The notes below the pieces were generated by a model. That model did not search any database and was not told the DNA's origin. It worked only from the letters and a program-made list of their open reading frames with translations. The position numbers and the translations under genes were made by a program. A stretch of 64,000 nucleotides of DNA from Bolinopsis microptera (taxonomy: Eukaryota; Ctenophora; Tentaculata; Lobata; Bolinopsidae), in contig NC_087077.1 of assembly GCF_026151205.1 (NCBI RefSeq), forward strand, positions 15,908,983 through 15,972,982, in the 5' to 3' direction. This document shows, one piece after another, positions 1 through 25,984 of the stretch. Each line of letters begins with the position of its first letter. Within the stretch, counting starts at the first letter, position 1.

Positions 1-1816
1 TTCTTGTCAAAATATTTAAAAGATCTAGGCATAACTGTGTTTTTTTCTGGATAAGACAATGTTTGGTTGTGTCTTTAAACTAATTCCTACATGTTTATGT
101 GCCAACCATCAGCAAAAAGTCACACATGTATCAGCTTGAAATTTAATTTTTTCTAATTGATGAAATAAGTATCGAAATTTCAGTTCTCTTGTTCAGTCAC
201 CATATTGACTTTTAGATTGAAGGTGCCATTAATCAGTTAAAAGAAGGCTTGAACTCTGTACTGCTTACACTCAATTATGTCCCGAGTGCCCAAATTCAGC
301 ATATCAGTCATATAGATAAATGATGTAAAAAGACAAAAATTGTCTATTTCTTGATCCATGGGTGCACTAGTGTTAGTTTAAGCATCTATTTCGAAAAGTA
401 ATGTGTTCATAAAGGGGTCAAAAACAGATAATAGTATGAGAGTGCCACTAATCAGCTGTAGTGACTTCTGCAGCCAACGTGGGAATTACCAATTATTATA
501 AGTCAATATCAGCATTATTAATCATCTCAAACCACCGAATTGTTCATGTTGCAGATACGAATCTTAGTTTAGTTACATCCTGAAAATTTGAAGAGCATAT
601 GTGTCCTGAAAATCAGTAAAAAGTGACTTATTTTACAGAAATAGTCATTCTTACTGCTAAATGGCACTCTTTTTAGTTCAGAATATTGTTTGAGGGAGCG
701 GTGTGCCTTTTTCGTTTAATGTGGCACAATTTTGTTGCACTGTGTGCCATTATTCAGCTTAAAATGACTTCTTTTTCTATGCATATACCAATGGTAAATC
801 ACATAAAATTTGTGCTTTGTAAGCAGTGTTGTGATAACCTGCTATAACTAACTTAAAACTGGCACAATGAACTTCAAACATCAATAGTATGTACCAAATT
901 TCCATGATGAACATAATATTGTTGTCAGAAATCTACTTTATCGTGCCAATAATCAGCAAAAAGTCATTTCTATGAAGATTTTAAGCTAAAAATATTATTT
1001 ATAAAATGACTTTTTGCTGAATTAGAACACACAATATCGTTAGATTTTGTAAAGAATCATCTTGATGAACCTGCCTATGCTGTCAGACAACAATTGTATA
1101 GTGCCAATATTCAGCAAAGAGTCATTTCTTTTGAATTTTTAATCGTGATGAATTTGACCTAAAAATGACTTTTTACTGAAAACTGACACACTCTTAATTT
1201 AATTTTCGAACAGAATGCTGTTGAGCAGACTTAATCTCGACAGTATGATTGAAAAACGTTATAATTTGTTGCTGTCTAGCTACTGCAATGTAAAAAAATC
1301 AATTGTAATTTTGTGAGTGAATTTTTACTGAATACAGGCACACAATAGGTTTTTCCTAGGTTACATTATTACAGACCAACGTTTATTGAAAGTTGTTACA
1401 GTTCATTCACAAGCTGATCAAAAGTATGGGCCTTGTACAACCCAATCAACCAACTAGAAATTTTTCCAAACAAATGACTTTTTGCTTATTTTGAGCACAG
1501 TTCAAGTATTCCTACCAAAATCCAAATATTCTTTGAATAATTCTGAGACATAATCTGAATTTTGAACAGAAAAGTCGCAAAATTCAGTTTTTTATGGGCG
1601 TTTTCAACATTATAGTCCAAAATGCTGAAAACTGGCACTGCCTTGGTACTATATTATGACATATTAACTAAGTAATGGATTTTCCTTACAGGGGCAGTTA
1701 AGATTGAAGGCATATCTGTGCTACACTTTCTAGTAACTAGTCATTTCACTTACACTGTCAAAAGTGTAATGGCACTCAAAGTCATTTTCACCACACTTAA
1801 AAAAAAACGTGTCCAT
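1..1816. mobile_element. Motif-array element, right part (GGACACG end)
   Basis: There is no coding signal here. At least nine copies of a motif close to CAATAATCAGCAAAAAGTCA are scattered in both orientations, most preceded by GTGC. Clear copies lie near 100, 220, 440, 745, 942, 1099 (forward) and 1006, 1161, 1471 (reverse). The region ends at 1809-1816 with CGTGTCC, the reverse complement of the GGACACG terminus seen at 26298 and 48297. The left end lies outside the window. I infer a non-autonomous DNA element; its superfamily is not identified. Confidence 0.55.
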
Positions 1817-1939
1817 ATATTATAATTAATTTGAAAAAAGGCTCAGCTCAAAATAATTCAGATTAATGGAAATATTTTCTTTACCAAGGCCGGTATAGTT
1901 CTACCATGTTACCAATATCTAAAGAATAATATTTATAGA

Positions 1940-3198
1940 ATGTTGGAGCTATTTTCTATCTTTACCAAGGGTGGTATTGTGCTATTCTGTTTCCAAGGGG
2001 CCTGTACCCAGCTCATATCCTCAACTCATGCAGTTAATGAGTCCATCAAAAACATCCTTATACAGGTACGGAGTACGTTTACAAATCTTTCCATTAAAAA
2101 CTGTGTTTTGTTCAAAACTGTTTAAAATTACAAGTAGTTCAGATAAGGTCAGATTAAATAACAAATGAACGCAAATAGCTTGTAATACTAAGTACTTTAA
2201 AATAATAAAACTTGCTCATATTTAAATTTTAACATCTTGACTGAATAAATATTATTTTCTTGAATAAACGTCCAAGGCGATAATATAACAATGTGTCGTT
2301 GTGTTCAGGGCAGCCCCAGCAACCAACATAACCACAAGAACCTAACAATCCAGCTGAAACTGGATAACGAGTTTGAACTTGTGTTTGCCGTTGTTGTTCA
2401 GAAGATGCTCCAACTCTCTTATCTTGGTGAGTCCCATTTTGTTAACCTTGTCACGTGTTACTCTGTAAGGTTTGGGGATTGTCTTCAAGTTCCATTATAC
2501 CTCCGCTTTGATCTGGGTTAAGGAAATTTCCACAAACAAATTGTGATAGTAGTACTGCATTTACTATGTAATAAAAACCTAATCATATCTAACTAACTAA
2601 AAATATGATGATATTTCAGACAAACTGATCGACTCTATCCATCTGGAGTTCAGAGATAAGTATAAGAACGAGCTGAGAGACGGCACCCTGTGGCTCAACG
2701 GCTGTAACTTCGACTCTGGTGATTATTATTAATAACTCTTGTTATTTATAGATTCTGGTGGGCCGGTGAGGCATATGTTTTGGCACGTGACAGGAACAAT
2801 CCAAATACCAATCAGCTTCCACTATTGACAGGATCACTGAAAAATATGCCTCCCCCGGCCCCCAGCAGTATCCACATTGTGGTGGTTCCAGCACCTTGGT
2901 GCTATGTAGAAACAATGTGCTACTCAGATTAACAGAAGAGTTGTTACAGTCAAGCGACTTATTAATATTCAATCGTGTTTCTAACTTTCAATTCCAAACT
3001 GTAGTCACTTTCGTAGATTGACTTGATAACTATGGTATGCAAATTTGAAACCTATTTTTGTCAGATTTCAGTGGGATCCTAAGCAAGATAGAGGGGGAAC
3101 ATAGAGTAGAGAAGTCAGCTCCACGTGCTATGAAGCAGTTCACTCAGTCAAAGAAGTTCGAAAAGACAGCAACTGCCAACAAAGCCATGTTTGAACAG
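1940..3198 (+). CDS. SRPRA: Signal recognition particle receptor subunit alpha, N-terminal part (SRX domain)
   Basis: Four coding exons read 1940-2065, 2309-2426, 2620-2718 and 3065-3198, with compatible phases (0, 1, 1, 0) and GT/AG borders; about 158 aa in all. The start MLELFSIFTKGGIVLFCFQG closely matches the known SRPRA start (MLDFFTIFSKGG type). Later family blocks follow: KLDNEFELVF, then DKLIDSIHLEFRDKY, then APRAMKQF. This is the SRX domain, which binds SRP receptor beta at the ER membrane. The GTPase (NG) domain would be in later exons; none is visible before the thioesterase-like copy at 3530 or in the next several kb, so the gene is cut off, has a long intron, or is rearranged. 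For the last exon I chose the acceptor at 3061-3064, because the AG at 3070-3071 would give a stop. The family assignment is strong and the gene is incomplete. Confidence 0.88.
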
Positions 3199-3529
3199 GT
3201 ATGCAGAATTTAAGTTATATTTTCAATTTACTTTAAAAATTAATCCCGACAATATAACTTATACTTATTTATTATATATAATACCCAAGCTGTACTCTAG
3301 ATTTTTATAAGAATCTCTGGGCTCGAGTAACACGTTATCTCTCCTGTCTGGTATACAGCTGTTCTATTGTGTTCGATAAACATTTCAGGCCTATGTTTGA
3401 TAAACTTGTAGTCTTTAGTCTGAACTATTGTCCTAAACCTGTGATAATATTATTCACACTTTTGTGCCAAACATCTGTTTGTGAGCTGTATTACTATAAG
3501 TCACAACTTTTTTCCAGAAAATTTCAAAA

Positions 3530-3890
3530 ATGTTTCGTTCATTGTTTTTCGCAATCGTCTTAGGCCAGGTCCTTGGTTCAAAAGTCGGTATACTACACAT
3601 GCATGGAGTATTGGAAGCTACAAGCAGCATTTTGGATTCAAACAGTTCATTGAAAGAGAGACTGGGATACCAGTGCGTCTGATCAACGCTTTTAACCATA
3701 TTTCCAGCATTACCCCCATCAAATACCAAGCAGAGGACATATTGAAGGATGTAAAAGAAATCGCGTCCCAATACGACCAGATCATTGCAGTGGGCTATTC
3801 ACAGGGAGGTATTATTTGGCGCACCATGATAGAAATGTGGGAGGATCACAATGTGGTCCTCTTCATATCTCTAGCATCTCCTCAACACTA
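3530..3890 (+). pseudogene. Palmitoyl-protein thioesterase-like (PPT2-type) truncated copy
   Basis: The ATG at 3530 opens a signal-peptide-like stretch (MFRSLFFAIVLGQVLGSKVG) followed by HMHGV, like the beta-strand and oxyanion start of PPT enzymes. This frame stops at TGA 3680-3682. Homology continues in another frame, from about 3640, with FKQFIERETG, LINAFN, then the nucleophile motif GYSQGG and SLASPQ, and ends at TAA 3889-3891. The PPT family is a set of lysosomal alpha/beta hydrolases that remove fatty acyl groups from proteins, usually about 280-300 residues long. Here only about 120 residues are present; the catalytic Asp/His half is missing. A frame change of one base plus truncation suggests a pseudogene; an assembly error could explain the frameshift but not the missing half. 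A pyrimidine-rich AG at 3509-3517 precedes the ATG. Confidence 0.7.
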
Positions 3891-5094
3891 AAACCAATTA
3901 TTACCTATTTAACTTCGCATTTTTGGACACCACTTGGGTACAAATTTTGGGCTCTGAAACTCCTTTTCTTGGCTATTTTTTATTTTTTCATGCTGATTTT
4001 GGATGGCCATTAAGAGCATTTGACCCAGTCAAAAAAGTTTCAGTTTGTTATATCTTTTACGGTTTTTGCAGGAAATTTCGCGTTAAAGTTGATGCCGTGT
4101 GTCCGTAAAATGGCATGATCAAATCTTAATCATCTCGTTTATATATAGTATGAGGGTTACACATGTTCGTCGAGGAAATACCCTGCCTTCTTACTGTCAG
4201 GTAGCACCCACCTGACAACCACACACTTAGGTCAAGACCCAAATTTTTAACATTTTAACCCCAAAGTTCGGAATGACTGACTTTACTACTAGTGTAATGT
4301 GCTTGCGAGGAAGGAAAACTTAAAAGTGCGCTCGCGCTATTAGCCAATCAGCCTAAACCACGCCGCTTGATTGGGACCGTAAAAGATTTTGACTGCAAAA
4401 TTATTTTCACACATTTATCACTGGCTGTTCACACAATCACCAATTATATTCCTCTAGGCTTGTATTCCAAGTCCATTCACTGTGAGTAAAGAAGAAATGT
4501 GTGAGAAGGTATAAATAAAAATAAATGTATATTTTTTGAATTTTTAAATTTAATTGAGAATGAACTTATAAAGAAATTTTTAATTAGCATGTATAGTTTA
4601 AGATATTATAGCATATTATTACCCATGATACAAAGGCCAATAATCTTTCGCAAGCTCTGTAATTTCCACCTTGAAGCCACATTCATTTTTTATCCTTACC
4701 ACACAATTTAAACTAAAGCATGTTTTAGTGTAGACTTTTTGTCACAACAAGATGCAAAACTATAGTAACAACTATAAACAGAACCCCTAAGGTCTACTAA
4801 CAAATTTCTTCTAGCTCCTAAAATGAGGCTTGTTCTAAAACTAACTGAAATAGCGTTCGGTGTTTGCACAAGCTTTCAGGCAACGCGCACCATTCCTTGC
4901 CCCGTTAGTTACCTGTCTTCCAAAAACCCAAACTAGCAGTCAAGGACAAAAAAAAAAGTCATACACCAAATGGGGCATTTATTTTATGAATTGTTTTACA
5001 TCTTGTTCTTCTGTAATAAATGTGCTTAAAAATTAAAATTTCTTGTATCATTGAATTTCTTGTTTCTTTGATTGTGATTGTTCGCTTGGCAAAA
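3891..5094. other. Gene-free stretch
   Basis: I see no gene here. It holds a reversed copy of a dispersed repeat at about 4013-4112, a GC-rich patch at 4320-4385 with a CCAAT box (AGCCAATCAG) and an inverted one (GATTGGG) that could be promoter-like, and AT-rich filler. Confidence 0.5.
4013..4112 (-). repeat. Dispersed repeat R3, copy 1
   Basis: On the minus strand this reads CGCGAAATTTCCTGCAAAAA, then a CCGTAAAAGATATAAC-like block and a GACTGGGTCAAATGC block. It matches 62935-63130 closely and 26158-26240 partly. Confidence 0.65.
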
Positions 5095-5445
5095 ATCCGT
5101 TTTTTCAGCACATTTCCGAAAATAGTTTTTAGGGTCTATGTTTGCTTTATAAGTTGTATCTAAATGTGGCATTTGTAATTTTAATGTATCAGAATAGTCT
5201 CTACGACCTACCTAGGCGAAAATGCCAAAATTCACGGAAATTATGAACTGCTTCAAGCCACACAAAACTGTTTTTTCGGCCATATTTCCGAAACGAAGCA
5301 TTTTAAGGTATAAGTTGCTTCATAAGTTGTATATAAAAAGTGGGTATTAGGCACATACTTTGAATGTAGCGGGAATAGTCTTAAGACCTTCCTGGGCTGA
5401 AATACAAAAATTCGAGTGACCGCGGAAACCTGAAAAAGGGCGTGG
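5095..5445 (+). repeat. Diverged tandem duplication, ~170-bp unit
   Basis: Two successive units share the same order of blocks: GTTTTTTCxGC, ATTTCCGAAA, ATAAGTTGTAT, an AATAGTCT block, then CCTACCT/CCTTCCT and AAAATTC. Units begin near 5099 and 5268. It is non-coding. Confidence 0.6.
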
Positions 5446-6084
5446 CCCGTATAGGGGTTGTTCCGCAAACTAAAAATGCCACCTTATTAAAAATCCTTTA
5501 GTTTAGGCTTTCAAATAGTGATTCTTGAAGTCAAATTGTTCTAACAAACTAATCAACTCCATTACATACCTCCCTAACTTATACCATTTATAAAGAGTGT
5601 TCTGCTTCAAAAACGGGCAACTGCAGATATGACGAATTCCTGCCGCATCAATTTGTCCCCTTATCATGAGACAGTGCTCGATTTTGGGGTCAAAACTGCC
5701 GAAGGCAGAGAGTATTGAACTGTAAACGAATTGATCTAACTTATCCTAGGAAAAGATCAGCTTTTTTGTTGGTCCGATTAGACTGAAGACGATGTATATC
5801 ATGAAGTGCTAAAGTTGAATAAGTTCATCTACTGTGTCATACTATAAAATCGATAGCATAATGATTTGGCTAAACATAAATCTTGATATGAATATAAGAA
5901 CGGGGAACGAAAGTATTAATTTTAATACCCGTGTTATTAATATTTTATTATTGATTGTTTATTTTAACTATTTGATACGATCTGATACTCCTAAATTGCC
6001 CTAGACATTATTATTAAATGTAAACTATAAGTCACAAACTGTTATCTGGTTTAAATCCCGTGGCCGCAAAATTTGTTCTTCCTT

Positions 6085-6220
6085 ACATTCGGAGGATATT
6101 CGGTCTCAGTACGGCGTTGCCAATTACTGGAACAAAAGTACCAAGTTCGGTTTAAAAGAAGCCAGTTCAGCAGACGCATTCAAAGCTCGACTTCAATGTT
6201 ATAAAATGTGGAACTGATAG
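6085..6220 (+). pseudogene. Non-LTR retrotransposon reverse transcriptase, C-terminal tail
   Basis: One frame reads SLHSEDIRSQYGVANYWNKS, then ASSADAFKARLQCYKMWN and a stop. This matches the LINE pattern of a basic region, RVxxxWN, an alanine/serine-rich spacer and FKxRL just before the stop. Nothing recognisable lies upstream, so this is a 5'-truncated fragment. Confidence 0.65.
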
Positions 6221-8116
6221 CGAGGTGGAGCGGCATCGTCAATGGGTCACTTTGGATCTCAGCGAAACTTGATGTCCAACATAAATACATGAGAGCATGA
6301 TTACATCATGCATATTTCATGTCTAAAAATAACTTATTGAATGCTAATACCGCCCCCATGAGGAATCAATGAAATTTGTTTCATAAATTCAGAACTACAT
6401 GTTAACGTCCTTCATAATTAATCATTACATGTTTCGGATAGGAACATTTTTCTTTTTAGAAAAATATTGTCGAAACTGCAATAGCGTAGAGTGCCAGTTG
6501 GGTTTCAAGTTTTGTCGAGATGGTATGTGGGCCATAATCCTATTATTATGTAAACGGGTTCTCAATAAGAGGTCTCGACTGCCTAGGCGTCAAACTTGGC
6601 AGTCGGTAGTTATCCTCTGGCCCGGGAAAGCTGACCCTAGGGACCAGAGGGTAAAGGTGTTTGTAGAGACTAAGTGTTAGCTACAAATCTTTCGAGGTTT
6701 TCGTTTTTACAAGAGACAGGCTCTTGTACGCAAGGGAATAAAACGGAGAAACACTCACAAATTATACAAACAAATATTATAGAACTAGCAAAAAAAGAAA
6801 TTACACAATCCTACACTACTACAAATGTATAATACATAATAACAACAGTAAAACACTATAAACAAATAGCTGTATACTCCAGAAACGGGCTTGCAGGCAA
6901 GGGACAGAACACAGGGACTGGTACAGAGTGTTTGTATAAACAGTGATTCAGCAAGTTACCCATTGGGTATTGACTGCATCTGACCACAAAATACCAAATC
7001 AATACAATAAATAAACAAATATTTAAAAACAAACATCTGTTTCTACAAGATCAGGGCTGCCAGAGCAAGAGAAGAAAAATAAGAGAAAAACTCCAAACAT
7101 GTATCCCCTCTAGTCCAGTAAATAAACATAATTACTTGTACAACAAACTGTATAGATATAAAAAACATAACACTACACAGTCTACCCAAATATACGGGTT
7201 TAAAAAATTGTATAAACAAAGAGGGACCGGGGCTTGCATTAGCAAGGGAAGAGATATAGAGGACCAGGTAAAAAGTGTTTATTCCGTAACCAGTGGAAGA
7301 ATAAAACTAAAAATAGAGTAGACTCTAAAGTGTATTATACTCACAAAAATATCATATGTCTAAGGGGGAAAACCATCTGAAAATTCAGGCAGATCCAAGC
7401 AGAGCTGTCTTCTGGAGATTAGAGATGCTCAGATTGCAGTGGACTGCGTCGAGGTGTTTACGAAAGTTATGGTGGATAGTTTTCCTAATGCGCCTATCAC
7501 CCACAGGGGACGATGTGACCTTTCGGTAAAATTCCAGTTCTTCTTAATTTCTCCTTTTTAGGTCTTTGATATTTCAGTATCTTTTCTTGTTCTCAATCCA
7601 GGAAGCCGGGTTATCTCCTGGGACTGCAAACGTCAATGATGGTTGCTGCGTTGGTTACCTTGTCTACCAGGAGGGAGGATCCGGTCTGCAGTGTTCGATA
7701 AGTGGCTCCGACTGGGACTTGAAGTCCCACAAATCTTGCCTTTTTCGTTCTCCAGACACCTTCTCTGCCCGGGTGTTCGTACCACCTTTTTACTGCGTGG
7801 GGAAGCCGTTATTCCTACGCACAGATCCAGTGGCCATGCGGCAGTACTTTGTCATGCCGACATTATTTTCTGTCTGTGTAAAGTTTTTGGGCACCCCATT
7901 CAGTTATGTGGTAGAAATTGCTCTAATGATTTCTGCAGAGTCAGCAGAGGGGAGAAGAGCCACGGTGTTTTGTCAATCCTGTGCTTCCATATTCGTCCTA
8001 CCTTTTCCCAAAATTTTTCCCGGGTACAAAAGGTCCATTTTTTGAGGTACCGGGGCTTTTGGAGGTATGGTAGGTACTTTAAAAGTCGCGTATAGTACAT
8101 AGTAATTTGACGAAAT
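6221..8116. other. Gene-free stretch with weak internal repeats
   Basis: Overlapping open frames at 7566-8095 show no conserved motif and look like chance. Blocks resembling GGGCTTGCAGGCAAGGGA followed by GGACxxGTAxAGAGTGTTT recur near 6888 and 7228, suggesting an old tandem duplication. Confidence 0.4.
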
Positions 8117-8193
8117 TTACCTGGGGACCTCAGGCTATCATGTTCAAAAACAAATAGAGATTCGGCGAATGACAGGCTGAGCGCGGCCCAGTA
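8117..8193 (+). repeat. Dispersed repeat R2, copy 1
   Basis: The blocks CTGGGGACC, CAGGCTAT and GACAGGCTGAGCGCGGCCC also occur in the same order at 43021-43095 and 62241-62320. The order and spacing are conserved, as for a SINE-like or DNA-element fragment. Confidence 0.7.
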
Positions 8194-8227
8194 AGACGAA
8201 ATTCGTTGATTTTTATTGCATAATTTT

Positions 8228-8410
8228 GTAGGTTTATAACCTACCAGGACGCGCGCCGAGTTGGACTCTTCAACGGTCTTGCTCTAACCAGAGCCCTCTC
8301 GCTTGCAGTAGCGCGCAACCGCCGAAGTACGCATACGTATACACATGGCTATGTGAATCAACGGTCCAATATTGAATATATGGAACAGATATTTTACGAG
8401 TATCACCCGT
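8228..8410 (+). repeat. Dispersed repeat R1, copy 1
   Basis: It begins with a small palindrome (GTAGGTTTATAACCTAC) followed by CAGGACGCGCGCCGAGTTGG. The companion block TATTTTACGAGTATCACCC lies about 120 bp further on. Other copies are at 8658, 62635 and, reversed, 63303. Confidence 0.75.
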
Positions 8411-8657
8411 TAAATCTCAAGTTCTTAAACATGAATCATAATGAAAATTTGTCAGAACCTTTCAATAATTAATAATACTTAACTACTGCAAACCTTATTT
8501 AGTTGGGAGAGATTGGCCTTGATTAAAAGGTCTAAAATGACAAAATAGGTATAAATTCGTTGATAGCTCAAATTATGACCATGATCGAAATTGCTCAAAC
8601 TAATTTAGGTTTAGTAAAACATAAATTGTAAATCTTTACGTAAGCTGACGTGACCTT

Positions 8658-8875
8658 GTAGATTTATAACAGCTACCAGGACGCGCGCCGAGTTGGACTC
8701 GTCGACAATATATAAAACAGATATTTTACTTGACGGATGTTACTCGTCTAAATTTCTTCGAAGTAGCGCGCGCCGCTTTCTTCTCGAAATGGCCCAACGG
8801 CAAGTGTTACGAAGTAGCGCGCGCCGGGCCAGATCATTAACAATGGTCAACTATTTTACGAGAATCACCCGTTAA
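8658..8875 (+). repeat. Dispersed repeat R1, copy 2
   Basis: The core block CAGGACGCGCGCCGAGTTGG is intact. The companion block near 8856 reads TATTTTACGAGAATCACCC. Between them GAAGTAGCGCGCGCC occurs twice (8759, 8811). Confidence 0.75.
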
Positions 8876-9431
8876 ACGTGACCAAATTTCAACAAAATTT
8901 TTATATGTAAAATTGACATGGGCTGAGCACCGTCCAGTCATATGCGCGGTGTTCATATTTTATTAAGCTTTTGTACAGCAATTAGAAGAGAAACGGAAAA
9001 AATCTTAAAACTAGCAAGCTATGCACAGTTAATGTAATATATTTTTTAATGCCATGCTAGTAGTTTACAGTTTATTATTTTATGCATGCATCAAACACTA
9101 CACTTATCGAAAGCTGGGACGGTAGAAGCCATGTACATTGTATAGTACCTTTGGAGGACTCTGACGCGCCGCGCAAACTAGCATTCTTGCTTCGCATCGT
9201 CGATCGTTTCTCTGCTTGGCTATTTTTACTACTTAAAGGGTTTTTATAAATAATAAAATTTAATCAGATTTTTATCGAATTTTTATATATGATAGGATCA
9301 TTGTTATGTGTATATTGTTTGAATTTTATCAACAAAAAAAATGTACATTGTACCTCGAATAAGTAGGTACAGTAAGTACAGTTTGCCATCTGCAAAGCAA
9401 CAACTCTCAAATATAAAACAAGGCGGTGGTA

Positions 9432-9476
9432 TAAGACCCAACGTATGGGTACTGACTTTTGGCCCCCCCTCTATAT
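9432..9476 (-). mobile_element. Mariner-type terminal repeat remnant
   Basis: On the minus strand this reads GGCCAAAAGTCAGTACCCAT then ACGTTGG. The same string, with one change, occurs at 52257-52290 after TACAGGGTG. The CAGGGTGGCCAAAAGT pattern is typical of mariner-like inverted termini. No partner end or transposase is visible. Confidence 0.5.
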
Positions 9477-9666
9477 ATATAAAAAATGTATTGTTTATTG
9501 AATTTTAAATTATGAATTTAAGTTTATATTTCATGCAAAATGACTGATGTTCGAATGACCAAAATATTGCATATTATTCGCTCAAATCACAAATATCAAA
9601 AATAATATGGCTCAATTGTATTATTCATCAAAATAGGAAACAAAAATGTTGGTGTAAATGTTGGTG

Positions 9667-9672
9667 TTTATT
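9667..9672 (-). terminator. AATAAA polyadenylation signal of gene A
   Basis: AATAAA on the minus strand lies about 13-18 bases past the TAG stop at 9685-9687. This is close to the stop but in the right place to end the transcript. Confidence 0.4.
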
Positions 9673-9684
9673 ATATTATGTTAA

Positions 9685-24200
<14,516 letters not shown>

Positions 24201-25984
24201 CTGTTTAAAAAAATCGATGTTTAAGCGACAAAGAGATAAACTGCATCAAGTGCAAATACCTAAGCAACATGAGGGGGAGAAAGTGATAAACAAAGCTAGA
24301 AATACGGAATTACACGAAAAGGAAATATGATAATTTGATCAAAATATGGTAATTTGATCATTCTGTAATCGTGAACTGTTTTTCGCACACTACGTTACAA
24401 TGACTAATGACTATATGTGTAAAATGTACGAGAATGTCGGCCTCCTGGTTGTTTCATTAATACCTGTTAGGACAATTACGGTAATTTTATTTTAGAATTA
24501 CCTTTAAGTTTGTCCCAGAGCACCCACTGTAAATCTAATTAAATCTCGTGCTCATTTAACGAAACTTTTCCAGACAGAATTACCAATGGTTTTTAGTGAG
24601 GTAATATGTGGACTTATTGGTTATAAAATAATTAGTTTTCGACAGGATTAGTGTTTACCAAGAGCTACAATGACGCTCTGATATCATTATTGAATGACAT
24701 GTTACCCCAAAGTTAAGTTTCGCGGTGCAGAGGCGGCTCGTGGGTAGGGTGTATTAGGCAAGGTGGGTTTTAACCCACCTCGACTGACTCAAGGGGGTTT
24801 AGGGGCAGGCCCCCCAACGGCCAGCGGCCCCTGCTGGAGGGGAAACCAGACGATTTTGGCGTCCTGAAATGGCTCTAGATGCATTAAAACCGCACTATTT
24901 CTACTGACTATGTCAAGATTTATATTACTAAAAGTGACCAAATTTCTGTCGACTAGGTCATAACACACGCGATAATTCGGCTGACTGGTGAAATATATTG
25001 ACAACCAACAACGCATTTGATCCACCATCGTCCATCATGAACTTTAAACAGAACATTTCAAATTGTTTATTTATAACACTAAAAGCCAAAAGGAAGTCTG
25101 CGGTCGAAAAAACGAAATTTGAAAATTGTTCATCGTATTATAAACGCAACGTACACACCAAGTGCTTAACAGAATAATGGATCTGCTCAGTATTTGGAGC
25201 AGTGGGTGGCATTTTTGCCCTCTCGCGACTTTACCACAATATAGCTTTACAATCGGTGGTGATTTTGTCCCGACTTAGGCCCACGAAATTGATAGTTTCA
25301 CCGAATTATCATTCGATTATAGGACAGGACTCCTAAAGGGAGAAGGCTGTAACTTCGTAGGAAGTATCGTGAATTATCCTACTATAATACAGGATAACAG
25401 GAAGTGAAAGCAATTGTGGGTGTTTCTCAAACCCACTTTACATCAAATAATAATTAGACGTACAATACAATTTTCACAAGAGCCACTGGCCCCTTTTGCA
25501 AAATAAACGTAATATCCGAGATTCCGGGTGTTTTCAAACCCATCTATGAGCGCTCGATTCATAATTTAAATCTGGCCTCTCTGTGATCATTAAAGGTTGG
25601 GCCATCAACTAATATGATATGATGATGGATCTGAGATTATAGAATAATGAAATTAATTATTTTTCCCCCTCTTATAAGTGGGTGTATCTCGTGGGTGTAT
25701 CTCGACACCCACACAATCCAGGTGAGCCGTCAGTATTCTTGGACCTGAAACAGTCTTTTTGAATTCTGTCCAGATTTCCGAGAGTTTGAAGTCTTTTGAG
25801 CGAACTAAAAAGCAGTAAAAATAATACTTTTTGATTATAACAAGAGGCTTATTATTTCACAGAGAAATTTTTAAATGAGGCCTTTTTACCCAAGTGTCAT
25901 CGTATTGTACACTAGTACATTATACATTAGTACATTAGCTTCGAGCTAAATTAAAATTGTTCAAGAGTTCCATTACAACTGGGA
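24201..25984. other. Spacer between genes A and B, with possible hAT-type end
   Basis: No convincing first exon of gene A was found here. At 24728 the string CAGAGGCGGCTCGTGGGT, followed by a CCCCCC-rich stretch, resembles a hAT-type terminus. A related CGGCTCACCTGG-like end, reversed, may lie near 25720-25730. The rest is AT-rich. Confidence 0.35.

Noticed and set aside
4459-4509. Exon-like block between CCTCTAG and GTATAA (+)
   Set aside because: It can be read as ACIPSPFTVSKEEMCEK, but it matches neither SRPRA nor the thioesterase family; too short to support.
7566-8095. Overlapping 159-aa and 150-aa open frames (+)
   Set aside because: Two frames of the same DNA, no conserved motif or splice context; probably chance openness in a more GC-rich patch.
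24789-25028. 79-aa minus-strand frame
   Set aside because: Overlaps a hAT-like repeat end and has no signal peptide or homology to gene B; not accepted as the missing start of gene A.
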